DNA of 64,000 nt from Phosphoribacter sp037046615 (GCA_037046615.1 JBAOHD010000015.1:62001-126000); one strand, 5' to 3'; positions 1 through 8,706 are shown, numbered from the stretch's first letter. Translations and numbers: made by a program. The notes: generated by a model not told the origin, from the sequence alone.

Positions 1-270
1 GCAACATCCGTCTCCGCGGCCCAGGGGCCGCAGGCGGCCTCGGTCGAATACCGCGACTACCCGACCCGCACGGTGACCGACACCGTCATCCAGGCCGCCG
101 CAGCGCCCGTCGGCGTCGCCCCGCCTGCTCCGCGCACCACGACGAGCAAGTCGGCCGCAAGCGCGGCCAAGCCCGCGGCCGCCGCCAAGGCACCTGCCGC
201 CGCACCCGCCCCGGCCCGGGCCGCCGCACCCGCACCCGCCCCGGCCCCCGTGTCCTCGACCGGGTCCTGA
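1..270 (+). CDS. C-terminal end of an unidentified protein with an Ala/Pro-rich tail (5' truncated)
   Basis: The reading frame is open from the first base and stops at 268-270, so only the last 89 codons are seen. The last 60 or so residues are almost all Ala, Pro, Lys and Ser, with repeated PAPA stretches, which suggests a disordered or wall-spanning tail. No domain is recognisable. It lies 35 bases upstream of apbE on the same strand. In related operons this place is often held by an FMN-binding-domain protein that ApbE modifies, but that identity is inferred from context only. Confidence 0.55.
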   Translation, partial: ATSVSAAQGPQAASVEYRDYPTRTVTDTVIQAAAAPVGVAPPAPRTTTSKSAASAAKPAAAAKAPAAAPAPARAAAPAPAPAPVSSTGS

Positions 271-305
271 CGAGCGCAGACACGTGGACGAGGGGTCCAG
301 AGGGG

Positions 306-1307
306 ATGAGAAGTGACGACGCCGCTAGGTCAGCCGTGACGACCTTGCCGCCGGTCGTCGAGTCAGGAGTGTCGTTCCGGGCGTTGGGCACCTACGTGGA
401 ACTCCGCGTGGCCGACGCCGGCCTGGACGACGAGGTCGGCGCCCTCGCTCGCGACGTCCTGGCAGAGGTCGACGCGACGTGCAGCCGCTTCCGAGACGAC
501 TCCGACCTCATGCACGCCAATCGCCGAGCCGGTCGCTGGACCGCCGTATCCGAGGTGCTGATCGGCATGCTCCGCGCGGCACTCTGGGCCGCCCGGGAGA
601 CCGACGGTCTGGTCGACCCCTGTCTGGGTGACCTGCTCGTCGCGGCGGGGTACGACCGCACCTTCGCGCGCCTGCGCCCGACCAGCGACCCGGCCGTCCT
701 TCCGCGTCGCCACGACACCGACGCCTGGCGCCGGGTCGAGATCGAGCCCGGCCGGATCCGCGTCCCCCACGGATGCTCACTCGACCTCGGTGCCGTCGGG
801 AAGGGTTACGCCGCCGACCTCGTCGCGCTCACGATCGTCGAGCGGTATGCCGTCCCCGCAATCGTCAGCGTCGGCGGCGACGTCCGGGTCGCGGCCGTGG
901 GCGGCATACCCGCCGGGGCCTTTGGTCCGGCCTGGCCGGTGCGGATCGCCCCGGACCGAGCGTCCCTGGACAACCCGGCGCTCCCCGCCGACCTCTGGCT
1001 CACCTCGGGCGCGATCGCGACCTCATCGATGACCGCCCGCCGATGGGTCCGCGGCGGCACCGAATGGCACCACGTCATCGACCCGCGCACGGCGCGCTCC
1101 ACGGCCGGGCCCTGGTGCTCAGTGAGCGCACTGGCGCCCTCGGCGGCCGCCGCCAACGCCTACGCGACCCTCGGGCTCGTCCTCGGAGCTGCGGCCCTGC
1201 CGTGGTATTCCGTGCGCGGCATACCCGCGCGTCTCGTCGGCCACGGCGGCGACGTCGTGACGACCGAGGCATGGGCATCATCGACGCAGGAGGAGGACGC
1301 GTGCTGA
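306..1307 (+). CDS. apbE: FAD:protein FMN transferase (ApbE family)
   Basis: The family attaches FMN through a phosphoester bond to Thr/Ser of target flavoproteins, using FAD and a divalent metal. Family landmarks are visible: SLDLGAVGKGYAAD near residue 160, SVGGDVR near 190, TSGAIATSS near 237 and HHVIDPRT near 255. The length of 333 residues is normal. There is no signal peptide, so it probably acts in the cytoplasm, unlike lipoprotein ApbEs. The ATG at 306 has a GAGGGG run directly before it with almost no spacing, so an in-frame start downstream (GTG at 336 or 369) is possible. Its 3' end overlaps the next gene's start at 1301. Confidence 0.93.
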   Translation: MRSDDAARSAVTTLPPVVESGVSFRALGTYVELRVADAGLDDEVGALARDVLAEVDATCSRFRDDSDLMHANRRAGRWTAVSEVLIGMLRAALWAARETDGLVDPCLGDLLVAAGYDRTFARLRPTSDPAVLPRRHDTDAWRRVEIEPGRIRVPHGCSLDLGAVGKGYAADLVALTIVERYAVPAIVSVGGDVRVAAVGGIPAGAFGPAWPVRIAPDRASLDNPALPADLWLTSGAIATSSMTARRWVRGGTEWHHVIDPRTARSTAGPWCSVSALAPSAAAANAYATLGLVLGAAALPWYSVRGIPARLVGHGGDVVTTEAWASSTQEEDAC

Positions 1308-1850
1308 CCGGCCCTGCTCTTCTGGTATCTCAACCGCGGCACCGGTGTCGTCCTTCTCGTGCTCTACACCCTCGTCGTCGTGCTGGGGATCGCCGGCGTG
1401 GCGCGTCGTCCGGGAGTGCGTCGGGTGCCGCAGTTCGCGGTGCAGGGACTCCACCGGAGCCTCGCGGGCCTGGCGACCGGCCTCCTACTCGCGCACATCG
1501 TCACCGCCGTCGTCGACACCTATGTGGACATCCGGTGGTGGGATGCGCTCGTGCCTTTCGGCGGTCTCTACCGACCCGTCTACCTCGCCGCGGGGGCGCT
1601 GGCCGTCGACCTGCTCATCGCCGTGGTCCTCACGAGCCTCGCCAAGCGCCGCCTTAGTGACCGCGCCTGGCGGCTGGTGCACCTCGCGGCATACCCGAGT
1701 TGGGCGGCCTCGCTCGTCCATACCGTGGGGATCGGCACCGACATGACGACGTCGTGGCTGCGATGGATCCTCCTCGGGTGCGTCGGCACGGTCGCCGCAG
1801 CGACCGTGGCACGTCTCGTGCGAGGTCGCGTCGTGACGGAGCAGGCGTGA
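1301..1850 (+). CDS. Ferric-reductase-like transmembrane protein, apparent +1 frameshift near its start
   Basis: This is a small membrane protein with about five hydrophobic helices and conserved His residues (LHRSLAGL, LLAHIV, RLVHLAAY, LVHTVG) that suit paired b-heme ligation. It resembles the ferric-reductase-like domain that accompanies ApbE and flavoproteins. A strong AGGAGG sits six bases before GTG 1301, but that frame is lost. Removing one T at 1320/1321 gives VLTGPALWYLNRGTGVV, a typical start for the family, and makes the length divisible by three. As it stands, translation could only begin at CTG 1314 or GTG 1359. It shares a GTGA stop-start overlap with the next gene. Confidence 0.8.
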
Positions 1851-3175
1851 CCGCGGCAGCCACGGTCGGTATGCCGGTCACCGTGGATATCCGGCGCGGT
1901 CCTCGACTGCTCGCGGCCGCTGGGTCGCAGGACCAGGTGGCCCAGGTGGCCCAGGTGGCCCAGGACGAGGGACTCTCGGGTCACCGGACACGCTGGCCCG
2001 ACCCCCGCGGAGCCGGACTCACCGCGGACCATCTCGTCGAGCAGGCGCGCGCCATCGGGCTCGCCGGTCGGGGAGGCGCGGGCTTCCCCTTCGCGACGAA
2101 GCTCGCCGCAGCGGCCTCCTCTGCGCGACTGCTGCGGCGCCCTATCGTCGTCGTCAACGCTGCCGAGGGCGAACCAGCCAGCGCCAAGGACTACGCACTC
2201 GCGCTCACGGCGCCGCACCTTGTCCTCGACGGGGCGGCGGCAGCGGCATACGCCTTGCGCTGCAGTGAGATTCACGTCGTGACACCTCGTGAGCGGCCGG
2301 AGGTGAGGGACGCCTACGGACTCGCCGTGACTCAACGCCGTGAGGCTGGCGAGCGACTCTCGTGGCACCTCACCGAGACCGGCCCGGGGTTTGTCGCCGG
2401 CCAGGCTCGGGCCGTCATCGAGGCGCTCTCAGGCCGGCCGGGCCTGCCCGTGACCGCCTGGCAGCCCGAGGCCCTCTCGGGGTTCAAGGGACGGCCGACT
2501 CTCCTGTCCAACGCCGAGACGTGGGCCCACGTCGGTGCACTCGTCGGCCTCGGGGTCGAGGGCTATCGGAGGCTGGGGACGCCACAGGAGCCTGGCACGA
2601 CGCTGCTCAGTCTCTCGGGCAGCGACGGTGGGATCGAGGTCGTCGAGATCCCTTATGGCACGGCATGGGTGGACGTGCTCGGTGAGGCGGCGCAACGGCC
2701 AGCTCTCGTGGGGGGCTATCACGGCACGTGGGCGGCAGCCGGCAGCCTGGCCTCTCTCACGGTGAGCCGGACCGACCTGCGAGACGCCGGTCTCACCCTT
2801 GGCGCAGGCGTCGTCCTGACTCCCGCCGCGGGCGAGTGCCCCGTGGTTGTGACCGCGGCTGTCACGGCATACCTCGCTGGCGAGACTGCCGGCCGCTGTG
2901 GGCCGTGCTTCAACGGACTGCCGGCGCTGACCGCCGAGGTAGACGCTCTCGCGCGGTGCAACACGGGCGCCTCCTACTCGCGCATCGCGCAGCTCGCCGG
3001 GCTTGTCACGGGCCGAGGGGCGTGTGCGCACCCGGACGGCACGGCCCGGCTCGTGCGGTCAATGGTCACGGTCTTCGACGACGAGGTGGCTGCGCATTTG
3101 GGTGGGGTATGCCGTGTCGCCGAGACCGCTGGTGTCGCCGAGACCGCGGATGGTGACCTCGAGGCGGCCCCATGA
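1847..3175 (+). CDS. NuoF-like flavoprotein / SLBB-domain electron-transfer subunit
   Basis: The sequence resembles the 51-kDa NADH-binding subunit of complex I and related dehydrogenases. GLAGRGGAGFP near residue 75 matches the FMN/NADH fold, NAAEGEP and LSNAETWAHV follow, and RCGPCFNGLPAL near 360 starts the Cys motif of the iron-sulfur region. The GTG at 1847 overlaps the upstream stop (GTGA), which fixes the start better than longer in-frame ORFs. A triplicated nine-base unit at about 1937-1966 encodes a QVAQVAQVAQ run. With the neighbouring ferredoxin and membrane cytochrome it probably forms a chain that passes electrons to flavinylated or heme targets; the donor is unknown. Confidence 0.85.
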   Translation: MTAAATVGMPVTVDIRRGPRLLAAAGSQDQVAQVAQVAQDEGLSGHRTRWPDPRGAGLTADHLVEQARAIGLAGRGGAGFPFATKLAAAASSARLLRRPIVVVNAAEGEPASAKDYALALTAPHLVLDGAAAAAYALRCSEIHVVTPRERPEVRDAYGLAVTQRREAGERLSWHLTETGPGFVAGQARAVIEALSGRPGLPVTAWQPEALSGFKGRPTLLSNAETWAHVGALVGLGVEGYRRLGTPQEPGTTLLSLSGSDGGIEVVEIPYGTAWVDVLGEAAQRPALVGGYHGTWAAAGSLASLTVSRTDLRDAGLTLGAGVVLTPAAGECPVVVTAAVTAYLAGETAGRCGPCFNGLPALTAEVDALARCNTGASYSRIAQLAGLVTGRGACAHPDGTARLVRSMVTVFDDEVAAHLGGVCRVAETAGVAETADGDLEAAP

Positions 3176-3459
3176 GCGCCCGACCGATGGTCCCACCGGC
3201 GGCTCCGGACGCTCCGGACGCTCCGGTCGCAGCGGCGGGGGGACCCACCGAGGAATCGGTCGGCATACTCCGGGTCGACTGGCCGGCGTGCATGGGGCGG
3301 GGTGTGTGTGCCGAGGTGTTGCCCGAGCTCGTCACCCTCGATGAGTGGGGCTACCCCATCGTGGCGGGCCCGGTCACCGCCGATCTGCGCGAGCTCGCGC
3401 GTGAGGCAGTCACGTCATGTCCGCACGCCGCCCTGAAGCTCCTTCCGCCCAGGCGGTGA
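3172..3459 (+). CDS. [3Fe-4S]-type ferredoxin
   Basis: A 95-residue protein with an Ala/Pro-rich N-terminal extension of about 30 residues, followed by DWPACMGRGVCAEVLPE and a C-terminal SCPHAALKL. The spacing C-x5-C with a later C-P and no fourth cysteine is that of single-cluster 3Fe-4S ferredoxins, such as those serving actinobacterial P450s. The ATG at 3172 overlaps the NuoF-like stop, so the two are translationally coupled and it is the likely electron partner of that protein. Confidence 0.88.
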   Translation: MSARPMVPPAAPDAPDAPVAAAGGPTEESVGILRVDWPACMGRGVCAEVLPELVTLDEWGYPIVAGPVTADLRELAREAVTSCPHAALKLLPPRR

Positions 3460-3499
3460 GTCAGGCGGAGGCACTGGCCCGCCGATCACGACCCGCCGA

Positions 3500-4717
3500 T
3501 CACGACCCGGCGGTCAGCGACTCCCGGATGGAGCGGGCGATGAGCGTGATGTCGTCCTCGCTGGCCACGATCGGCGGCGCGAGCCGGATCGTCGAGCCGT
3601 GCGTGTCCTTGGCGAGCACGCCTCGTTCGGCCATGCGGTAACACAACTCTTTGCCCGACATGAGGCCCGGGTCGATGTCCAGCCCGGCCCAGAGGCCGCG
3701 GCTGCGGACCTCAAAGACGCCGTGGCCGACGAGGCTGTGCAGTTCGCTGGCAAGGATCGAGCCCAGGCGCGCGGCGCGCTCTTGGAACTCGCCGGTCGCG
3801 AGCATCGCGACGACCTCGCGCCCGATGGCCGCGGCAAAGGGGTTGCCGCCAAAAGTCGACCCGTGCGAGCCCGGGGTGATGACGCTCATGATCTCGCCGT
3901 CGGCCGCGATCGCCGACAGCGGGACGATGCCGCCGCCGAGAGCCTTGCCCATGACGTAGATGTCGGGCACGACGCTCTCGTGGTCGCAGGCGAAGGTGCG
4001 GCCGGTGCGGGCGAGGCCCGATTGGATTTCGTCGGCGATCATCAGGACGTTGCGCTCGGTGCAGAGGTCGCGGACGTCGCGGAGGAAGCCGTCAGGCGGG
4101 ATGACGACGCCGCCCTCGCCTTGGATGGGTTCGAGCAGGACGGCGATGGTCTCGTCGGTCATCGCCGCGCGCAGGGCATTGATGTCGCCATAGGGGATGA
4201 CGAGGAATCCAGGTGTGTAGGGGCCGTAGCCGTCGCGGGCGACCTTGTCCGTGGAGAACGACACGATGGTCGTCGTGCGGCCGTGGAAATTGCCGCCCAT
4301 GACGATGATCGTCCCCCAGTCTTCGGGCAGGCCCTTGACCCGGTGACCCCAGCGGCGCGCGACCTTGATCGACGTCTCGACGGCTTCGGCGCCGGAGTTC
4401 ATCGGAAGGATGAACTCCTTGTCGGTGAGGGCGGCAAGGTCGCGCACGAACGGGCCGAGCTGATCGCTGCGGAAGGCGCGGCTCGTGAGGGTGAGCTTGT
4501 GGAGTTGGCGCTCTGCTGCCGCGACGAGGCGGGGGTGGCTGTGGCCGAAGTTGAGGGCGGAGTAGCCCGCGAGGGCGTCGACGTAACGGCGGCCGTCGAC
4601 GTCTTCGACCCACGCCCCTTCGCCCTTGGCGATGACGATGTCCAGCGGTGAGTAGTTGTTGGCCGCGTGCCGGGTCTCCAGGTCGATGAACTCGGAGGCG
4701 TGCGCTGAGGGGGTCAT
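3500..4717 (-). CDS. rocD: Ornithine aminotransferase
   Basis: A class-III PLP aminotransferase, predicted to transfer the delta-amino group of ornithine to 2-oxoglutarate, yielding glutamate semialdehyde. RYVDALAGYSALNFGHSHP near the N-terminus, NSGAEAVE, GNFHGRT, LLEPIQGEGG, ADEIQSG and the PLP lysine in VMGKALGGG are all present. At about 405 residues the length is normal. The start at 4717 (MTPSAHASEF) fits the family better than 4741. The gene runs convergent to the ferredoxin operon, and its stop lies in a duplicated 14-base GCCGATCACGACCC unit. It is monocistronic and divergent from the HNH gene. Confidence 0.93.
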   Translation of the reverse strand: MTPSAHASEFIDLETRHAANNYSPLDIVIAKGEGAWVEDVDGRRYVDALAGYSALNFGHSHPRLVAAAERQLHKLTLTSRAFRSDQLGPFVRDLAALTDKEFILPMNSGAEAVETSIKVARRWGHRVKGLPEDWGTIIVMGGNFHGRTTTIVSFSTDKVARDGYGPYTPGFLVIPYGDINALRAAMTDETIAVLLEPIQGEGGVVIPPDGFLRDVRDLCTERNVLMIADEIQSGLARTGRTFACDHESVVPDIYVMGKALGGGIVPLSAIAADGEIMSVITPGSHGSTFGGNPFAAAIGREVVAMLATGEFQERAARLGSILASELHSLVGHGVFEVRSRGLWAGLDIDPGLMSGKELCYRMAERGVLAKDTHGSTIRLAPPIVASEDDITLIARSIRESLTAGS

Positions 4718-4846
4718 CGGGCGCTTTCGGTGTCGGGGCAAGACCTTCCCAGTATGCCGTGTGCCGAGCGTGTGCGCCGCGCGCCCGGTGCGTGCCTGTG
4801 GCGGAGTGACGGGGGAGAGGATCGGCGCTGCTCGTCCTCGTACAAA

Positions 4847-4867
4847 GATCCGGGATCGCTCCGGATC
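4847..4867. promoter_or_regulatory. Perfect inverted repeat in the rocD / HNH divergent region, candidate operator
   Basis: GATCCGG, seven spacer bases, then CCGGATC. The 21-bp dyad sits 60 bases before the HNH start and 130 bases before rocD. The size and symmetry suit a dimeric repressor site; no regulator is identified. Confidence 0.35.
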
Positions 4868-4926
4868 AGTTGTGCGGGAGAGCCTCTCGGGAGGGGTTGT
4901 CGGGGGTCGGTTGTAACGTTTGGGGC

Positions 4927-6369
4927 ATGGAGATCGGGAGCCCTCACGTCGCCGCCGCCCTCGGGGGTGAGCGGTCCGGCGTGGGTGCAGGGGTGCGTGG
5001 AGGCACGGGCACCGACGGGAGCGCAGAGGGGGTCAGCACGGCGGGGAGGGTCCGTGAGGCAGTGGACACGGCATACGAGGCCCTGCGGGGATTGCGAGCG
5101 CTCCTGCCCGGCATGGCGAGCGACGAACTGGGTCCGTTGATGACAGACGTGGATGCGCTCGTGGGGCAGGCGGCGGCTGCGCGCGTGGCGATCACCGTGG
5201 CGGCAGCGGCGCGCGGTGACATCGCGGCGTCGCAGCATGCCAGCGTCGCGTCGTGGGTGATGGCGCACGCGCCGATCCTGGCTGCGGCCGGTGGAGTCGG
5301 AGCGGTGGCGCGGATCGTGCGCGAAGCCGGGCGACCGGAATGCCTTCCGGTCGTCGACGCCGTGGCGAGTGGTCGGGTCGACGCGGGCGTCGGGGTCAGC
5401 GTCGTGAAGCAGTTCGACCGATTGCGGCCGTTGCTGCGGGACGACGCGGCGGCCACGGTGATAGAGGGCATGCTCGAGGTGGGGGCCTCGCATGGCAGGC
5501 CGGCGGTGCGCGAGTTGCGAGCCAAGATCGTGGCGACCTATGGCGGGGACGCGGTTTTCGAGCATCAGGAAGCCCTCGCGGCGGCAGCGATCAGCCTGTC
5601 GCAACCGATGGGCGACGAACTGGGTGGGTTCAGCTATCAGCTCACCGTCGACGGGGTGGGGAAGGCCGTCTTGGAGGCAGCCATCGGGCCGGCATCGGCT
5701 CCGGTGCCCGGGCCAGGGGGAGAGCCCGATCCCCGCAGCACGGCAGCGCGCCGCGGCATGGCGCTCATCGAGGTATGCCGTCGCGCCACTGCCGCTGGAG
5801 TTGGCCTCGTAGGCGGGGTGAAGTCAACCCTGCTGCTGACGATGACAGCCGCAGATATCGCGGCGCGTGCGGGAGCGGGCACGGTGTTGGGTTCGCTCGC
5901 CGGTGGGCTGCTCGTGGGTGCGGAGACGGTGCGGCAAGCGTCGTGCGACGGCGAGGTCGTGCCGGTCGCCGTATCTACCAAGGGCGACGTCGTCGGGGTT
6001 GGTCGGGGGCAGCGACTCTTCCCGCCAACGATGATCAAGGCGATGTGGCTGCGCGATCGAGGGTGCACGTTCGCTGGGTGTGGGGCGCCGGCGCATTGGT
6101 GCGATGCCCACCATCTCGTGCACTGGGCCGATGGCGGCGCCACCGACGTGTCCAATGGGGCCCTGTTGTGCGGGCGCCACCACACGATCGTCCATCGTGA
6201 TCGATTGATCGGCCGAATAGTCGCCGAGGGGGCTGGTCCGCTGGGGGTTGTGTGGGATGTCGACGTTGGCAGCTATGACCGGCACCTGCAGCGGGCGCGC
6301 TCGGGTCTCCCCGCCGATGATCGTGGGCCTGACTCGGCGCCGCTCTCCCATTCACCCCCCGCGGCGTGA
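4927..6369 (+). CDS. DUF222 / HNH endonuclease domain protein (13E12-repeat family)
   Basis: A 480-residue protein with a helical DUF222 region (about residues 40-330) and a C-terminal HNH nuclease domain. The nuclease shows DRGCTFAGCGAPAHWCDAHH followed by HWADGGATDVSNGALLCGRHH, that is, paired cysteines that bind zinc and the catalytic His pair. This family is present in many copies in actinobacteria and is often linked to mobile or intron-like elements, but no repeats or integrase are seen here. The ATG at 4927 was chosen over 4870 because it begins the conserved region. Its biological role is unknown. Confidence 0.88.
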   Translation: MEIGSPHVAAALGGERSGVGAGVRGGTGTDGSAEGVSTAGRVREAVDTAYEALRGLRALLPGMASDELGPLMTDVDALVGQAAAARVAITVAAAARGDIAASQHASVASWVMAHAPILAAAGGVGAVARIVREAGRPECLPVVDAVASGRVDAGVGVSVVKQFDRLRPLLRDDAAATVIEGMLEVGASHGRPAVRELRAKIVATYGGDAVFEHQEALAAAAISLSQPMGDELGGFSYQLTVDGVGKAVLEAAIGPASAPVPGPGGEPDPRSTAARRGMALIEVCRRATAAGVGLVGGVKSTLLLTMTAADIAARAGAGTVLGSLAGGLLVGAETVRQASCDGEVVPVAVSTKGDVVGVGRGQRLFPPTMIKAMWLRDRGCTFAGCGAPAHWCDAHHLVHWADGGATDVSNGALLCGRHHTIVHRDRLIGRIVAEGAGPLGVVWDVDVGSYDRHLQRARSGLPADDRGPDSAPLSHSPPAA

Positions 6370-6629
6370 GCCCGCCCCATGGGCTGCACCGTGGGCTGCA
6401 CCGTGGCTGGATTGCGGGCCGTGCTGCGCGGGGTCGGGAGACGGCTCGTCGCCTGGGGCCGATAGCGCAAAGGTCGGGAGTGGTCCGATGGTTGCGCCCG
6501 ATCGCTGGTGCTCAATCAGGGGGGCGGGATGGTCCGATCGCCTGATGCAGATCGCCCGGTCTCTAGACTGCGGCCGTCAGCCCGGCGCCATGTGCCAGTT
6601 GTTCGTCGCGAGCCCGAGGAGCTTCACCC
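6370..6629. other. Intergenic stretch with a short tandem repeat near the 3' end
   Basis: No gene is seen. A 12-base unit of the form CCCGTGCGTCAA is repeated about three times at 6609-6655 and runs into the start of the next gene, so the true start codon of the epimerase-like gene is uncertain. Confidence 0.4.
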
Positions 6630-7592
6630 GTGCGTGAACCCGTGCGTCAACCCGTGCGTCAACGCGGACGTGAGCCACGACGTCACGATCTTGCCAACGG
6701 CGATGTCTGGCGGCTTGAGGCCGGAGATTATCTGGCCGAGGTCGCCTCTGTCGGAGCGACCCTCGGCCGGTTGAGCTGGCAGGGCCACGATTTGGTGGTC
6801 CCCCTCGGCGACCCGGCCAGCCCTACGGCATACCCACCGGCCTATTCGGGCAAGGTCCTCGCGCCCTGGCCCAACCGCATCCGCGACGGGCGTTATACCT
6901 GGGACGGCGAAGACCACGAGACAGCCATCACCGAGCCCGCCACCGGCACCGCCCTCCACGGCCTGGTGTGCTGGCAGGAGTGGCGTGTCGTCGGCGCCCC
7001 GACGTCAGCCCGCCTCGTCCTCGGCACCGACGTCTACCCCCGACCCGGCTATCCGTACCGGCTCGGTCTGACCCTCGTCGCTGACCTGGATGCGCGCGTC
7101 GGTCTCGCCGTGACGATCACGGCGCGCAACCTCGGCGAGGTCGACGCTCCCTACGGCGTGGCCTTTCACCCCTACTTGCGCTGCGGCGACGGCCCGATCG
7201 ACGACTGCGTCCTCGACCTCCCCGCGGAGACAGTCGTCACCGTCGACCATCGACTCCTTCCGACCGGGACCGCCCCAGCGTCCAGCGAGAGTCTCGACTT
7301 CACCACCGGGGCCGCCATCGGCGCCCGGTCCATCGACCACGCTGTGAGCGGCCTCCCTGCGAATGGCTGGGAAGCATCACTCCACCGGCCGGGTATGCCG
7401 TTCCGCACCGTCGTGCGCTCCGACACCGGCTGGGTCCAGCTCTACACCGGCGATTACCTTCACCGCGCCGGCCTGGCTGTCGAGCCGATGTCCTGTCCGC
7501 CGGATGCGTTCAACTCAGGTGACGGCGTCGTGCGGCTAGGACCAGGGGAGCGGCATACCCTCACCGTCGCCCTCGCCGCCGAGCCGACTTAA
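6630..7592 (+). CDS. Aldose 1-epimerase (galactose mutarotase family)
   Basis: Predicted to interconvert alpha and beta anomers of an aldose. KVLAPWPNRIRDGRYTW near residue 72, TALHGLV with the conserved His near 110, and GVAFHPYLRCG near 176 carry the substrate-binding and catalytic His residues, and the C-terminal VEPMSCPPDAFNSG is a family signature. It is the subfamily close to YihR or GalM-like proteins of actinobacteria rather than classical GalM. The start lies in a tandem repeat, so the first 20 residues may not be translated. Its stop overlaps the stop of the convergent sigma factor gene in a shared TTAA. Confidence 0.87.
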   Translation: MREPVRQPVRQRGREPRRHDLANGDVWRLEAGDYLAEVASVGATLGRLSWQGHDLVVPLGDPASPTAYPPAYSGKVLAPWPNRIRDGRYTWDGEDHETAITEPATGTALHGLVCWQEWRVVGAPTSARLVLGTDVYPRPGYPYRLGLTLVADLDARVGLAVTITARNLGEVDAPYGVAFHPYLRCGDGPIDDCVLDLPAETVVTVDHRLLPTGTAPASSESLDFTTGAAIGARSIDHAVSGLPANGWEASLHRPGMPFRTVVRSDTGWVQLYTGDYLHRAGLAVEPMSCPPDAFNSGDGVVRLGPGERHTLTVALAAEPT

Positions 7593-8350
7593 CTGTCCCC
7601 GTCCCGCAGGCGGGCGGCAATCGCCGGGGGCACGACCGTGTCCGGGTCGCGCAGGGCGCCCAGAGCGGCGCGGACCCCGACGAGACCGGCATACAGCGCA
7701 GGGCAGGTGGGGCAGCCACCGAGGTGCCGTTCGAGGGCCGCGCGCTGGTCGTTGGTGAGCTCGTCGTCGAGATAGTCGCTCACTCGCGAGCGGGCATCCC
7801 AGCAGCGCAGCGGCACCGCACCGGTGGCAGCACGGCGTTCGGTGCCGCGGGCGAGGTGCGTCACGAGCATGGCCCGGCCGCGGGCGATGCGCTGCTTGGC
7901 CGCAGCGAGCGTGACGTCTTGGATCTGGGCGACCTCGGCAGCCGTCAAACCGTGGGCGTCGTGGAGGACGACGGCAGACCGGTAACTCGCCGGCAGGTGG
8001 ATGATCGCGTCTCGCAGCGACTCGGCCTGCTCCGCGCGGACGACGACGGTCTCGCCGTCGACGGTGTAGGCGTCGTCCTGCCAGTCGCGTTCGACGCGTT
8101 CGGCCAGGTCGTCCGAGTCGACGGGTTCGGTGCGGTCGGCGCGGACGAGATCGACGAACCGGTGATGGAGGATCCGGTGGAGCCACGTCTGCGGCGACGA
8201 GTCGCCGCGGAAGGAGTGGGCGCGTTCGAGAGCGCGGACGACGGTGTCCTGGACGAGGTCCTCGGCGGCGGCTGGGTCGCGGGTGAGCGAGCGGGCGTAG
8301 CGCAGCAGCCCCGGGACGGCAGCGGTGAGGTCTTCGGTCGTCAGTGCCAC
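7589..8350 (-). CDS. ECF RNA polymerase sigma factor with a fused C-terminal zinc-finger (anti-sigma-like) domain
   Basis: Residues 10-165 form a sigma-70 region 2/4 pair: AAEDLVQDTVVRALERAHSF and QTWLHRILHHRFVDLVR in region 2, then LPASYRSAVVLHDAHGLTAAE and AAAKQRIARGR in region 4. Residues 180-235 add a putative zinc finger, with an early Cys in RCWDAR and the H-x3-C-x2-C motif HLGGCPTC. That motif normally belongs to a separate cognate anti-sigma factor. No separate anti-sigma gene is adjacent. The GTG at 8350 begins the protein. The target promoters are unknown. Confidence 0.88.
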   Translation of the reverse strand: MALTTEDLTAAVPGLLRYARSLTRDPAAAEDLVQDTVVRALERAHSFRGDSSPQTWLHRILHHRFVDLVRADRTEPVDSDDLAERVERDWQDDAYTVDGETVVVRAEQAESLRDAIIHLPASYRSAVVLHDAHGLTAAEVAQIQDVTLAAAKQRIARGRAMLVTHLARGTERRAATGAVPLRCWDARSRVSDYLDDELTNDQRAALERHLGGCPTCPALYAGLVGVRAALGALRDPDTVVPPAIAARLRDGDS

Positions 8351-8444
8351 AGGTCAACGGTATTGCGTGCCGATGGCGCCGTGGCTCGTGCGGCGGCCTG
8401 ACCCGTCGGACGCGGCTCGGTGGGCGGGCCAAACCCGGGCATGC

Positions 8445-8483
8445 CGCGGCGGGCGACACCAGAGGGTTGTGTCGCCCGCCGCG
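8445..8483 (-). terminator. Rho-independent-like hairpin after the DUF2892 gene
   Basis: A perfect 15-bp stem (8445-8459 with 8469-8483) and a nine-base loop lie 19 bases past the DUF2892 stop. There is no long U-tract, which is usual for high-GC actinobacterial terminators. Confidence 0.6.
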
Positions 8484-8502
8484 AGACGAGGTGATGCGCC
8501 GG

Positions 8503-8706
8503 TCAGACGCGCTTGTTGGTGCTGATGCCGAAAGGCAGGTAGAGGGGGCACACGCGCACGAGGGCGGTGACGAGCATGATCGCGGCGACGATCCACAGCA
8601 CGATGGCGAAGGCACCGGACTTGACGACAAAGGCCGCGAGCAGCGCCGCGACGATCGCGATCACGAGGCGGATGGTGCGGTCGGTGCTGCCGACATTGAG
8701 CTTCAT
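8503..8706 (-). CDS. Small DUF2892 membrane protein (YgaP-like membrane domain)
   Basis: A 67-residue protein that begins MKLNVGSTDRTIRLVIAI and has two hydrophobic helices (about residues 12-30 and 36-55) with the polar VCPLYLPFGIST tail, the standard DUF2892 pattern. AGGAG lies ten bases before the ATG at 8706. The family is also found fused to rhodaneses and is often near sulfur or stress genes; no such partner is adjacent here. It appears monocistronic, with a strong hairpin downstream. Confidence 0.8.
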   Translation of the reverse strand: MKLNVGSTDRTIRLVIAIVAALLAAFVVKSGAFAIVLWIVAAIMLVTALVRVCPLYLPFGISTNKRV

